From assembly GCA_018241405.1 (NCBI GenBank), contig JAFEDY010000002.1, positions 1 through 45,981 of the forward strand: a DNA stretch of 45,981 nt, written 5' to 3'. The notes beneath the pieces were generated by a model. The model made no database searches. It saw only the letters and a program-made list of their open reading frames with translations, and was not told the DNA's origin. The first letter of the stretch is position 1, and every line of letters starts with the position of its first letter. Shown piece by piece: positions 19,864 through 27,280 of the stretch. Origin of the DNA: Pseudomonadota bacterium. GTDB lineage: Bacteria; Pseudomonadota; Gammaproteobacteria; Burkholderiales; Burkholderiaceae_C. Made by a program: the position numbers and the translations under genes.

Positions 19864-20895
19864 ATGCGCACGAGCCGCCTCATCCACGTTGTCAGCTGCC
19901 ACGCCGAGGGCGAGGTGGGCGACGTCATCGTTGGCGGCGTGGCGCCGCCGCCCGGCGACACGCTCTGGGAGCAGTCGCGCTTCATCGCGCAAGACCAGGG
20001 CCTGCGCCGGTTCGTGCTGAACGAGCCGCGCGGCGGCGTGTTCCGCCATGTGAACCTGCTCGTTCCGCCCAAGGATCCGCGCGCGGCCATGGGCTGGATC
20101 ATCATGGAGCCCGAGGACACGCCGCCGATGTCCGGCTCCAACTCCATCTGCGTCGCCACGGTGCTGCTCGACAGCGGCATCGTGCCCATGCAGGAGCCGC
20201 AGACCCGCTTTGCGCTGGAGGCGCCCGGCGGCCTGGTCGAGGTGCTGGCCGACTGCCGCGCCGGCAAGGCCGAGCGCATCACGGTGCGCAACATGCCCTC
20301 GTTCGCCACGCGGCTGGACGCGCTGCTCGAAGTGCCGGGCCTGCCCACGCTGACCGTGGACATCGCCTTCGGCGGCGACAGCTTCGTCATCACCGATCCG
20401 CACGCCCTGGGATTCAGCCTGCACGCCAGCGAGGCCCGCGCGCTCGCCGAGACGGGGTTTCGCATCACCCAGGCGGCCAACGAGCAGCTGGGCTTTGCGC
20501 ACCCGCTGCTGCCGGGCTGGAAGCATCTTTCCTTCTGCCAGTTTGCCGCCCCGCTGCAATGGGAGGACGGCGTGGCGACGGGCCACAACACCGTCGTCAT
20601 CCGCCCGGGCAAGCTCGACCGCTCGCCCACGGGCACCGGCTGCTCGGCGCGCATGGCCGTGCTGCACGCGCGCGGCGTGCTGCGCACGGGCGACCGCTTC
20701 ATCGGCCGCTCCATCATCGGCTCCGAATTCCACTGCCGCATCGAGGACAGCACCACCGTGGGTGCGTATGCGGCCATCATTCCCAGCATCTCGGGCCGCG
20801 CCTGGATCACGGGCACGCAGCAGCTCATGCTCGACCCGGACGATCCCTGGCCCAGCGGTTACCGCCTGGCCGACACCTGGCCCATGCTTGACTGA
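19864..20895 (+). CDS. Proline racemase-family enzyme with Ser/Thr catalytic pair, possible 3-hydroxyproline dehydratase
   Basis: The 343-residue protein has the proline racemase fold ([43 protein letters not shown]). At the two catalytic positions it has Ser90 (MSGSNS, where racemases have MCGHG) and Thr256 (DRSPTGTGC, where racemases have SPCGTG). Cys/Cys members racemize or epimerize; Cys/Thr members dehydrate trans-3-hydroxy-L-proline. Thr at the second position points to a dehydratase, but Ser at the first is unusual. A dehydratase would yield delta1-pyrroline-2-carboxylate, which the Ldh2-type reductase downstream could reduce to proline. The canonical epimerase follows 15 bp later. Confidence 0.82.
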   Translation: MRTSRLIHVVSCHAEGEVGDVIVGGVAPPPGDTLWEQSRFIAQDQGLRRFVLNEPRGGVFRHVNLLVPPKDPRAAMGWIIMEPEDTPPMSGSNSICVATVLLDSGIVPMQEPQTRFALEAPGGLVEVLADCRAGKAERITVRNMPSFATRLDALLEVPGLPTLTVDIAFGGDSFVITDPHALGFSLHASEARALAETGFRITQAANEQLGFAHPLLPGWKHLSFCQFAAPLQWEDGVATGHNTVVIRPGKLDRSPTGTGCSARMAVLHARGVLRTGDRFIGRSIIGSEFHCRIEDSTTVGAYAAIIPSISGRAWITGTQQLMLDPDDPWPSGYRLADTWPMLD

Positions 20896-20910
20896 ACCTG
20901 CCACCGCACC

Positions 20911-21846
20911 ATGAAACGCATACAGATCATCGACTCCCACACCGGCGGCGAACCCACGCGGCTGGTCATCGACGGCTTTCCCGATCTCGGTACCGGCAGC
21001 ATGGCCGAGCGCCGCGCGCTGCTGGCCGAGCGTCACGACGCCTGGCGCGCCGCCACCGTGCTGGAGCCGCGCGGCAGCGACGTGATCGTGGGCGCCCTGC
21101 TCTGTGCGCCGCAAGATCCCGCCAACACCGCCGGCGTGATCTTCTTCAACAACACCGGGTATCTCGGCATGTGCGGCCACGGCACCATCGGCCTGGTGGC
21201 CTCGCTCGCCTACCTGGGCCGCATTGAGCCGGGCGAGCACCGCATCGAAACGCCCGTGGGCACGGTCACCACCCGGCTGCATGACGACGGCTCGGTCAGC
21301 GTGCGCAACGTGCCGGCCTACCGCCTGCACCAGCGCCTGCAGGTGGCGGTGCCCGGCCATGGCACCGTGACCGGCGACGTGGCCTGGGGCGGCAACTGGT
21401 TCTTCCTGGTCACCGCGCACCGGCAGCGCGTGGAGAGCGACAATATCGAGGCCCTGACCGAATTCACCTGGGCCGTGCGCCAGGCCCTGGAAGCCCAGGG
21501 CGTGCGCGGCGACGACGGCGGCGTGATCGACCATGTGGAGCTGTTTGCCGACGACGCGCGCTTTGACAGCCGCAACTTCGTGCTCTGCCCCGGCCGTGCC
21601 TATGACCGCTCGCCCTGCGGCACGGGCACCAGCGCCAAGCTGGCCTGCCTGGCGGCAGACGGCAAGCTGCAGCCCGGCCAGGTGTGGCGCCAGGCCAGCA
21701 TCATCGGCAGCCACTTCGAGGCCAGCTACGCGCCCCTGGATGGCGGCAAGGTCACGCCCACGCTGCGCGGCCGCGCCCACATGAGCGCCGAGGCCACGCT
21801 GCTGATCGAGGACGACGACCCGTTCGCCTGGGGCATCCGTTTGTGA
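20911..21846 (+). CDS. 4-hydroxyproline 2-epimerase
   Basis: The 311-residue protein has both catalytic cysteines of the epimerase group: Cys88 in GMCGHGTIG and Cys236 in [14 protein letters not shown], plus [18 protein letters not shown] at the N-terminus. These match characterized hydroxyproline 2-epimerases in position. It converts trans-4-hydroxy-L-proline to cis-4-hydroxy-D-proline, the substrate of the FAD dehydrogenase encoded next. The stop overlaps the next gene's GTG start by 4 bp. Proline racemase activity is less likely given the neighbourhood. Confidence 0.92.
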   Translation: MKRIQIIDSHTGGEPTRLVIDGFPDLGTGSMAERRALLAERHDAWRAATVLEPRGSDVIVGALLCAPQDPANTAGVIFFNNTGYLGMCGHGTIGLVASLAYLGRIEPGEHRIETPVGTVTTRLHDDGSVSVRNVPAYRLHQRLQVAVPGHGTVTGDVAWGGNWFFLVTAHRQRVESDNIEALTEFTWAVRQALEAQGVRGDDGGVIDHVELFADDARFDSRNFVLCPGRAYDRSPCGTGTSAKLACLAADGKLQPGQVWRQASIIGSHFEASYAPLDGGKVTPTLRGRAHMSAEATLLIEDDDPFAWGIRL

Positions 21847-22949
21847 GCCCTGCCGATGTCATCGTCATCGGCGCCGGCATCATCGGCGCCGCCTGCGCCC
21901 ATGCGCTGGCCGCCGCCGGCCTGTCGGTGCACGTCATAGACGCGCGCAAGGGCGGCGCCACCAACGCCGGCATGGGCCACCTGGTGGTCATGGACGACAA
22001 CGCGGCCGAGCTGGCGCTGAGCCAGTCGTCGCTGGAGCGCTGGCACGAATGGGGGCCGCGCATGAACGTGGATCAGCCCACCTGCCAGTTCACCCACTGC
22101 GGCACGCTGTGGGTGGCCGCCAATGCCGAGGAAATGGCCGCCGCCGAAGAAAAGCAGAAGCGCCTGCGCGCACACGGCATTGCCTGCGAGCTGCTCGGCC
22201 CGGCCGCCCTGGCCGCCGCCGAGCCCCTGCTGCGCACTGGCCTGGCGGGGGCTCTCAAGGTGGGCGGCGACAGCATCGTCTACGCCCCCAATGCCGCCGA
22301 ATGGCTGCTCACGCATGCCGCACGCCCCATTCAAGCAGAACACGCCGAAGTCACGCGCATCGAGGGCCGCATGGTGCAGTTGTCCGATGGTCGCCGGTTG
22401 AGCGCCGGCGCCGTGCTGCTGGCCGCAGGCATCGACGCCCCGCGCCTGTGCCCCGGCCTGCCGATCCGCCCCAAGAAGGGGCATCTCGCCATCACCGAGC
22501 GCCACCCGGGCCTGCTGCGCCACCAACTTGTGGAGCTGGGCTACATCACCAGCGCGCACCACAGCGACGGCACCTCGGTGGCCTTTAACCTGCAGCCCCG
22601 GCCCACGGGGCAGTTGCTCATCGGCTCGTCGCGCCAGTTCGACACCACCAACCCGGCCGTGGACAACGCCATCCTCGCGCGCATGCTGCGCCGCGCGCTG
22701 GACTATGCGCCGGGCCTGGCCGACCTTGCCATCATCCGCACCTGGACGGGTTTTCGCGCGGCCACGCCCGACGGCCTGCCGCTCATCGGTGCGCACCCCG
22801 GCCATGATGGCCTGTGGCTGGCCGTGGGCCATGAGGGCCTGGGCGTGACCACGGCACCGGCCACGGCGCAAATCATTGCCGCGCAGATGACGGGCGCCAC
22901 GTCCCATATCGACCCCGTGCCCTACGCGGCCAGCCGCTTCAAGCTGTGA
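21843..22949 (+). CDS. D-hydroxyproline dehydrogenase, DAO-family FAD subunit
   Basis: The 368-residue protein has an N-terminal FAD-binding motif ([29 protein letters not shown]) and a D-amino-acid oxidase/glycine oxidase-like C-terminus ([45 protein letters not shown]). It is the catalytic subunit likely to oxidize cis-4-hydroxy-D-proline to the pyrroline, working with the 2Fe-2S and FAD/NAD subunits encoded next, an HcnABC/opine-oxidase-like arrangement. I chose the GTG at 21843, which overlaps the epimerase stop (GTGA) and places the Rossmann motif near the N-terminus. Confidence 0.9.
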   Translation: MSPADVIVIGAGIIGAACAHALAAAGLSVHVIDARKGGATNAGMGHLVVMDDNAAELALSQSSLERWHEWGPRMNVDQPTCQFTHCGTLWVAANAEEMAAAEEKQKRLRAHGIACELLGPAALAAAEPLLRTGLAGALKVGGDSIVYAPNAAEWLLTHAARPIQAEHAEVTRIEGRMVQLSDGRRLSAGAVLLAAGIDAPRLCPGLPIRPKKGHLAITERHPGLLRHQLVELGYITSAHHSDGTSVAFNLQPRPTGQLLIGSSRQFDTTNPAVDNAILARMLRRALDYAPGLADLAIIRTWTGFRAATPDGLPLIGAHPGHDGLWLAVGHEGLGVTTAPATAQIIAAQMTGATSHIDPVPYAASRFKL

Positions 22950-23206
22950 CCATGGCCTCTACCGTGACCCTCCATATCGACGGCCGGGAATTGACCGTAC
23001 CCATGGGCAGCAGCGTGGCCGCGGCGCTGGCCAGCACGCCCGGCGGCTGCTCGCACCTCTCGGTCAGCGGTGAGCCGCGCGCGCCGTTCTGCGGCATGGG
23101 CATCTGCCATGAATGCCGCGTCAGCATCGACGGCCGCCGCCAACTCGCCTGCCAGACGCTGTGCCGCGATGGCATGCGCATCGACACTGCCACGAGCCGC
23201 CCATGA
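22946..23206 (+). CDS. Small 2Fe-2S subunit of the D-hydroxyproline dehydrogenase
   Basis: The 86-residue protein is a ferredoxin-like domain with likely cluster ligands C49, C54, C57 and C69 (FCGMGICHEC and LACQT). Such proteins are the small subunits of HcnA/OoxA-type dehydrogenases and carry electrons between the flavin subunits. The start may be the GTG at 22946, overlapping the upstream stop, or the ATG at 22952; neither has a clear ribosome site, which fits translational coupling. Its stop overlaps the next ATG by 4 bp. Confidence 0.9.
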   Translation: MTMASTVTLHIDGRELTVPMGSSVAAALASTPGGCSHLSVSGEPRAPFCGMGICHECRVSIDGRRQLACQTLCRDGMRIDTATSRP

Positions 23207-24513
23207 GCAGCGCGCAGCACCCCGCCACGACGCCCCACCGGCGCTGCGACATCCTCGTCATCGGTGCCGGCCCGGCCGGCATGGCGGCGGCGCTCGCCGC
23301 CGCACCCTGCGGCGCGGACATCGTGCTGGTGGACGACAACCCCACCCCCGGCGGCCAGATCTGGCGCGACGGCCCCGGCGCCCAGCTGCCGCCGCTGGCG
23401 CGCGCGCACCGCGAACGGCTGGCGGGCCTGCGCAACGTGCGCGTGCTCACCGGCACACGCGTGGTGGGCTTGGGCGATGGGGAGCACCCCGGCGATGCGC
23501 CCGCGCTGCTGCTCGAAGATGCCGAGCAGGGCTGGACGCAGCACTGCGGACGCCTCATCCTGTGCACCGGCGCGCGCGAGCTGCTGCTGCCCTTCCCTGG
23601 CTGGACGCTGCCCGGCGTGACCGGCGCGGGCGGCCTGCAGGCGCTCATCAAGGCCGGCCTGCCCGTGCGCGGCCAGCGCATCGTCATCGCCGGCACCGGG
23701 CCACTGCTGCTGGCGGCCGCGCACACGGCGCGTCAGGCCGGCGCCCAGGTGCTGCGCGTTGCCGAGCAAGCGCCGTGGGCTGCGCTGGCCGGTTTTGGCC
23801 TGCAACTGCCGCGCTGGCCCGCCAAGGCCGTGCAAGCGTTGCCGCTGCTCCACCCAGCACTGCGCGCCGCCAGCCATGTATTGGAAGCCCAGGGCCAGGG
23901 CCGGGTGCAATCGATACGGCTCAAGCGCGGTGCGGGGGAGGAGACGCTGGCGTGCGACCGCCTGGCCTGCGGTTTTGGCCTCATTCCCAACACCCAACTG
24001 GGCCAGATGCTGGGTTGCCAAATCAACACCCGCCAAGGCCTGGCCGTGGACGCGCTGCGGGCCACAAGCAGGCCCGGCGTGTGGGCCGCAGGCGAATGCA
24101 CCGGCTTTGGCGGCAGCGAAAAGGCCCTGGCGGAAGGCGCCATGGCAGGCCATGCCGCAGCGGGCAATGACGCGGCAGCGGCGGCCCTTGCCGGCGAGCT
24201 CGCGTGCTGGCAGGGCTTTGCCGACGCACTGCACCGCCAGTTCGCCCTGTCACCCGCGCTGCGCGCCCTGCCACGCGCCGATACCCTGGTCTGCCGCTGC
24301 GAAGACGTAAGCCACGCCCAATTGCAGGCGCGCAGCGGCTGGATCGACGCCAAGCTGCACACGCGCTGCGGCATGGGCCCCTGCCAGGGCCGGGTGTGCG
24401 GCGCGGCCGCGCAATTCCTGTACGGCTGGACGCCCGCGCCCGGCCGCCACCTGCTGGCCCCCGCACGCATCGCCACACTGGCGGGCTGCGGCAACGACGA
24501 AAGTACCCCATGA
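23203..24513 (+). CDS. FAD/NAD(P)-binding subunit with BFD-like 2Fe-2S domain (D-hydroxyproline dehydrogenase)
   Basis: The 436-residue protein has a first dinucleotide-binding motif (DILVIGAGPAGMAAALAAAPCGADIVLVD), GGQIWRD, a second Rossmann segment (RIVIAGTGPLLLAAAHTARQAGAQVLRV) and a C-terminal BFD-like 2Fe-2S site with C364xC366 and C389xxxxC394. This layout matches the large subunits of HcnB, OoxA and hydroxyproline dehydrogenase complexes. It likely passes electrons from the DAO subunit, via the two iron-sulfur centres, to the respiratory chain. Both ends overlap neighbours by 4 bp. Confidence 0.92.
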   Translation: MSSAQHPATTPHRRCDILVIGAGPAGMAAALAAAPCGADIVLVDDNPTPGGQIWRDGPGAQLPPLARAHRERLAGLRNVRVLTGTRVVGLGDGEHPGDAPALLLEDAEQGWTQHCGRLILCTGARELLLPFPGWTLPGVTGAGGLQALIKAGLPVRGQRIVIAGTGPLLLAAAHTARQAGAQVLRVAEQAPWAALAGFGLQLPRWPAKAVQALPLLHPALRAASHVLEAQGQGRVQSIRLKRGAGEETLACDRLACGFGLIPNTQLGQMLGCQINTRQGLAVDALRATSRPGVWAAGECTGFGGSEKALAEGAMAGHAAAGNDAAAAALAGELACWQGFADALHRQFALSPALRALPRADTLVCRCEDVSHAQLQARSGWIDAKLHTRCGMGPCQGRVCGAAAQFLYGWTPAPGRHLLAPARIATLAGCGNDESTP

Positions 24514-25544
24514 GCCACGACACCGACGCCGCCGCCGACACCGTGCAAATTCCCCTACCCGAGTTGCAAGCGCTGGCCCGCCGCGTACTGCTGCGCCAGG
24601 GCCTCTCACAAGCCCATGCCGAGGCCATGGCCCGCACCATCGTGGCCGGGCAGCGCGACGCCTGCCAGTCGCATGGCGTCTACCGCCTCATCACCTGCAC
24701 GCACAGCATTCGCAGCGGCAAGGTCGATCTGCAGGCCGAGCCCGTCCTGGCGCCCGCCAGTGGTGCCGTGGTGCGGGTGGATGCGCGACATGCCTTTTCG
24801 CCCCTGGCGTTCGAACGCGGCCTGCCGGCGCTGCTGCAGGCCGCGCGCACGCACGGCCTGGGCGCCTTGGTCATCAACCGGTGCTTTCATTTTTCGGCCC
24901 TGTGGCCGGAAATCGAGGCCATCACCGCCCACGGCCTGGCGGCACTGGCGCTCACGCCCAGCCATGCCTGGGTGGCGCCCGCCGGCGGCAGCCAACCGGT
25001 GTTCGGCACCAACCCCATTGCCTTCGGCTGGCCGCGCCCCGGGCCCTACCCCTTCGTCTTCGACTTTGCCACCAGCGCCATTGCGCGCGGCGACCTGGAG
25101 CTGCACCGCCGCGCGGGCACGCCCCTGCCGCCAGGCTGCGGTGTGGACGCCCAGGGCCGGCCCAGTACCGACCCCGTGGCCATCGCCCAGGGCGCCATGC
25201 TGGCCTTCGGCGGGCACAAGGGCTCGGCGCTCGCCGCCATGGTGGAAGTCATGGCCGCCGCCCTCATCGGCGACTGGACCAGCGCCGAGTCACTGGACTT
25301 TGACGCGGGCGCAGGCGCCGCGCCCTGCCATGGTGAACTCCTATTGGCTTTCGATCCCGAACGCCTGAGCGGGCAAGCACCAGCCCAGGCGCAGGCACGC
25401 GCCGAAACTCTGTTTGCTGCCATCACCGGCCAGGGTGCGCGCCTGCCGTCCGAACGGCGTTACGCGGCACGCGAGCGCAGCCTGCGGGAGGGCGCCACCG
25501 TGCCCCGTGCCCTGTATGCGGAAATTCTGGCACTGGCAGGGTGA
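24510..25544 (+). CDS. Ldh2/malate dehydrogenase-family reductase, probably delta1-pyrroline-2-carboxylate reductase
   Basis: The 344-residue protein belongs to the MDH2/LDH2 (YiaK/DpkA) family: catalytic-type His in QSHGVYRL, the NAD(P) segment FGTNPIAFGWPRPGPYPFVFDFATSAIARG and GGHKGSALAAMVEVMAAAL. Family members in imino-acid clusters reduce delta1-pyrroline-2-carboxylate or delta1-piperideine-2-carboxylate with NAD(P)H. Placed beside a dehydratase-like racemase homologue, it would convert its product to L-proline. The ATG at 24510 overlaps the preceding stop. A malate, lactate or ureidoglycolate activity cannot be excluded from sequence alone. Confidence 0.87.
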   Translation: MSHDTDAAADTVQIPLPELQALARRVLLRQGLSQAHAEAMARTIVAGQRDACQSHGVYRLITCTHSIRSGKVDLQAEPVLAPASGAVVRVDARHAFSPLAFERGLPALLQAARTHGLGALVINRCFHFSALWPEIEAITAHGLAALALTPSHAWVAPAGGSQPVFGTNPIAFGWPRPGPYPFVFDFATSAIARGDLELHRRAGTPLPPGCGVDAQGRPSTDPVAIAQGAMLAFGGHKGSALAAMVEVMAAALIGDWTSAESLDFDAGAGAAPCHGELLLAFDPERLSGQAPAQAQARAETLFAAITGQGARLPSERRYAARERSLREGATVPRALYAEILALAG

Positions 25545-25611
25545 CCGAGGCACATCGACAGGCATGCGCACAATAGCGGACGGCGCACAACCTAAGGCCG
25601 CCACCAGAACC

Positions 25612-26286
25612 ATGAGTCCTCACACCGACAAACCGCTCACTATGGCCGCCCCAAAACGGCGCGCCGCCGACCTGGCCTATGACGCCATCGAGGCCCTGAT
25701 TTCCACGCTGGAGATGCAGCCCGGCAGTCCCGTGGTGGAGGCCGAGATCGCCGAGCGCACCGGCCTGGGCCGCACGCCGGTGCGCGAGGCGCTCTTGCGC
25801 ATGGTGTCCATAGGCTTGATCGAGCAGCAGCCGCGCCGCGGCCTGCTGGTGTCGGCCATCGACCTGGCGGCCCATCTCGATGTCATCCAGACCCGACGCG
25901 TGCTGGAATGCCTGATCGCCACCTGCTCGGCACGCCGTGCAACGGCCGCGCAGCGCCAGGAGATCCTGCGATGCGCCCAGAAGATGCAGGTGGCCGCCAG
26001 GCACGGAGACATCGACGAGTACATGCGCGCAGACCATGAACTGGACCTGGTCAATCATCAGGCCAGCCGCAACCACTCGGCCGTCAAATGCGTGGTGCCG
26101 CTGGTCGTGCAGTGCCGTCGTTTCTGGTATGCCTACCAGCACGAGGGCGAGCTCACCGAAGGTGCCCGGGCCCACATGGCGCTTGCCGAAGGCATTGCCA
26201 CGGGGAACGAGACCGCCGCCTCGGCGGGAGCCCACCAGCTCATGGATTATCTTGAACGGTTTGCGCGGCGCATCATCAACCAGTAG
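25612..26286 (+). CDS. GntR-family regulator with FCD domain
   Basis: The 224-residue protein has an N-terminal winged helix (LAYDAIEALISTLEMQPGSPVVEAEIAERTGLGRTPVREALLRM) and an all-helical FCD effector domain with metal-binding-type His/Asp residues (RADHELDLVNHQASRNH). It sits at the end of the hydroxyproline operon, 67 bp after the reductase, and probably represses it until an intermediate is bound. ATGs at 25564, 25612 and 25642 are all possible starts; 25612 leaves a short tail before the helix-turn-helix. The likely site is the AT-rich region before the first gene. Confidence 0.88.
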   Translation: MSPHTDKPLTMAAPKRRAADLAYDAIEALISTLEMQPGSPVVEAEIAERTGLGRTPVREALLRMVSIGLIEQQPRRGLLVSAIDLAAHLDVIQTRRVLECLIATCSARRATAAQRQEILRCAQKMQVAARHGDIDEYMRADHELDLVNHQASRNHSAVKCVVPLVVQCRRFWYAYQHEGELTEGARAHMALAEGIATGNETAASAGAHQLMDYLERFARRIINQ

Positions 26287-26329
26287 GCAGGGTGCGCCAT
26301 CCGCCCCTTTTCCTTCGCACCCCATCCTC

Positions 26330-27280
26330 ATGCACAACAGCCACGACCCGCGCGTCCTGCCCATGCGCGACGGCGTCAACCCCTGCTGCGTGGTGCTGCC
26401 ATCCCAGGGCCGGGGCCTGCTGCTGGACTTCCTGGTGCAGCGCCTGCCCGCCGTGTCGCGCGCGGACTGGCTGCGCCGCCTGGATGCGGGCGAGGTGGTG
26501 GACGAATACGGCGGCGTCGCCACGGCGCACAGCCCCTTCACGCCCGGTGTGCGCTACTACTACTACCGCGAGCTTGGGCACGAGGCCCCCATCCCCTTCC
26601 ACGAGGATGTGCTCTACCAGGACGCGCACATCCTCGTGGCCGACAAGCCGCATTTCCTGCCCGTGGTGCCCGCCGGGCGCTACCTGCAGCAGACGCTGCT
26701 GGTGCGGCTCAAGCGCCGCCTGGGCCTGACCGCGCTCTCGCCCGTGCACCGCATTGACCGCGACACGGCGGGGCTGGTGCTGTTCTCGGTGCAGCGCGCC
26801 ACGCGTGGGCGCTACCAGGCGCTGTTTCGCGAGCGCGCGGTGCGCAAGGTCTACGAGGCCGTGGCGCCCTGGCGGGCCGATCTGGGCTTTCCGCGCTGCC
26901 ACGCCAGCCGGCTGCAGGAAAGCGGACATTTCTTTCGCATGCACGAGGTGCCGGGCGAGCCGAATGCAGTCACCGCCATGGAAGTCATGGAGCAGGCCGG
27001 CGCCTGGGCCCGCTACCGGCTCGCGCCGCTCACGGGCAAGCGCCACCAGCTGCGCGTGCACATGGCGGCACTGGGCCTGCCGCTGTGCGGCGACGGCTTC
27101 TATCCCGAGGTCAACGACCCGCCCGAGGGCGACTATTCCAACCCGCTGCAGCTGCTGGCGCGCAGCCTGTCATTCACCGACCCGGTGACGGGGCAGGAGC
27201 GGCACTTTGAAAGCCGGCTGCGGCTGCGGCCATTGGCGGATTTCGGCGGATGCCCTACAACTGGTGCACCACCAGCTTGA
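26330..27280 (+). CDS. RluA-family pseudouridine synthase
   Basis: The 316-residue protein has the RluA signature HRIDRDTAGLVLFS, with catalytic Asp143, and GKRHQLRVHMAALGLPLCGDGFYPE near the C-terminus. It isomerizes uridine to pseudouridine in rRNA or tRNA; the exact site cannot be assigned. The N-terminal 90 residues include an S4-like stretch (LLLDFLVQRLPAVSRADWLRRLDAGEV). It is downstream of the GntR gene by 43 bp but probably unrelated to the operon. Its last 26 bp overlap the end of the convergent acyl-CoA synthetase/GNAT gene. Confidence 0.9.
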   Translation: MHNSHDPRVLPMRDGVNPCCVVLPSQGRGLLLDFLVQRLPAVSRADWLRRLDAGEVVDEYGGVATAHSPFTPGVRYYYYRELGHEAPIPFHEDVLYQDAHILVADKPHFLPVVPAGRYLQQTLLVRLKRRLGLTALSPVHRIDRDTAGLVLFSVQRATRGRYQALFRERAVRKVYEAVAPWRADLGFPRCHASRLQESGHFFRMHEVPGEPNAVTAMEVMEQAGAWARYRLAPLTGKRHQLRVHMAALGLPLCGDGFYPEVNDPPEGDYSNPLQLLARSLSFTDPVTGQERHFESRLRLRPLADFGGCPTTGAPPA

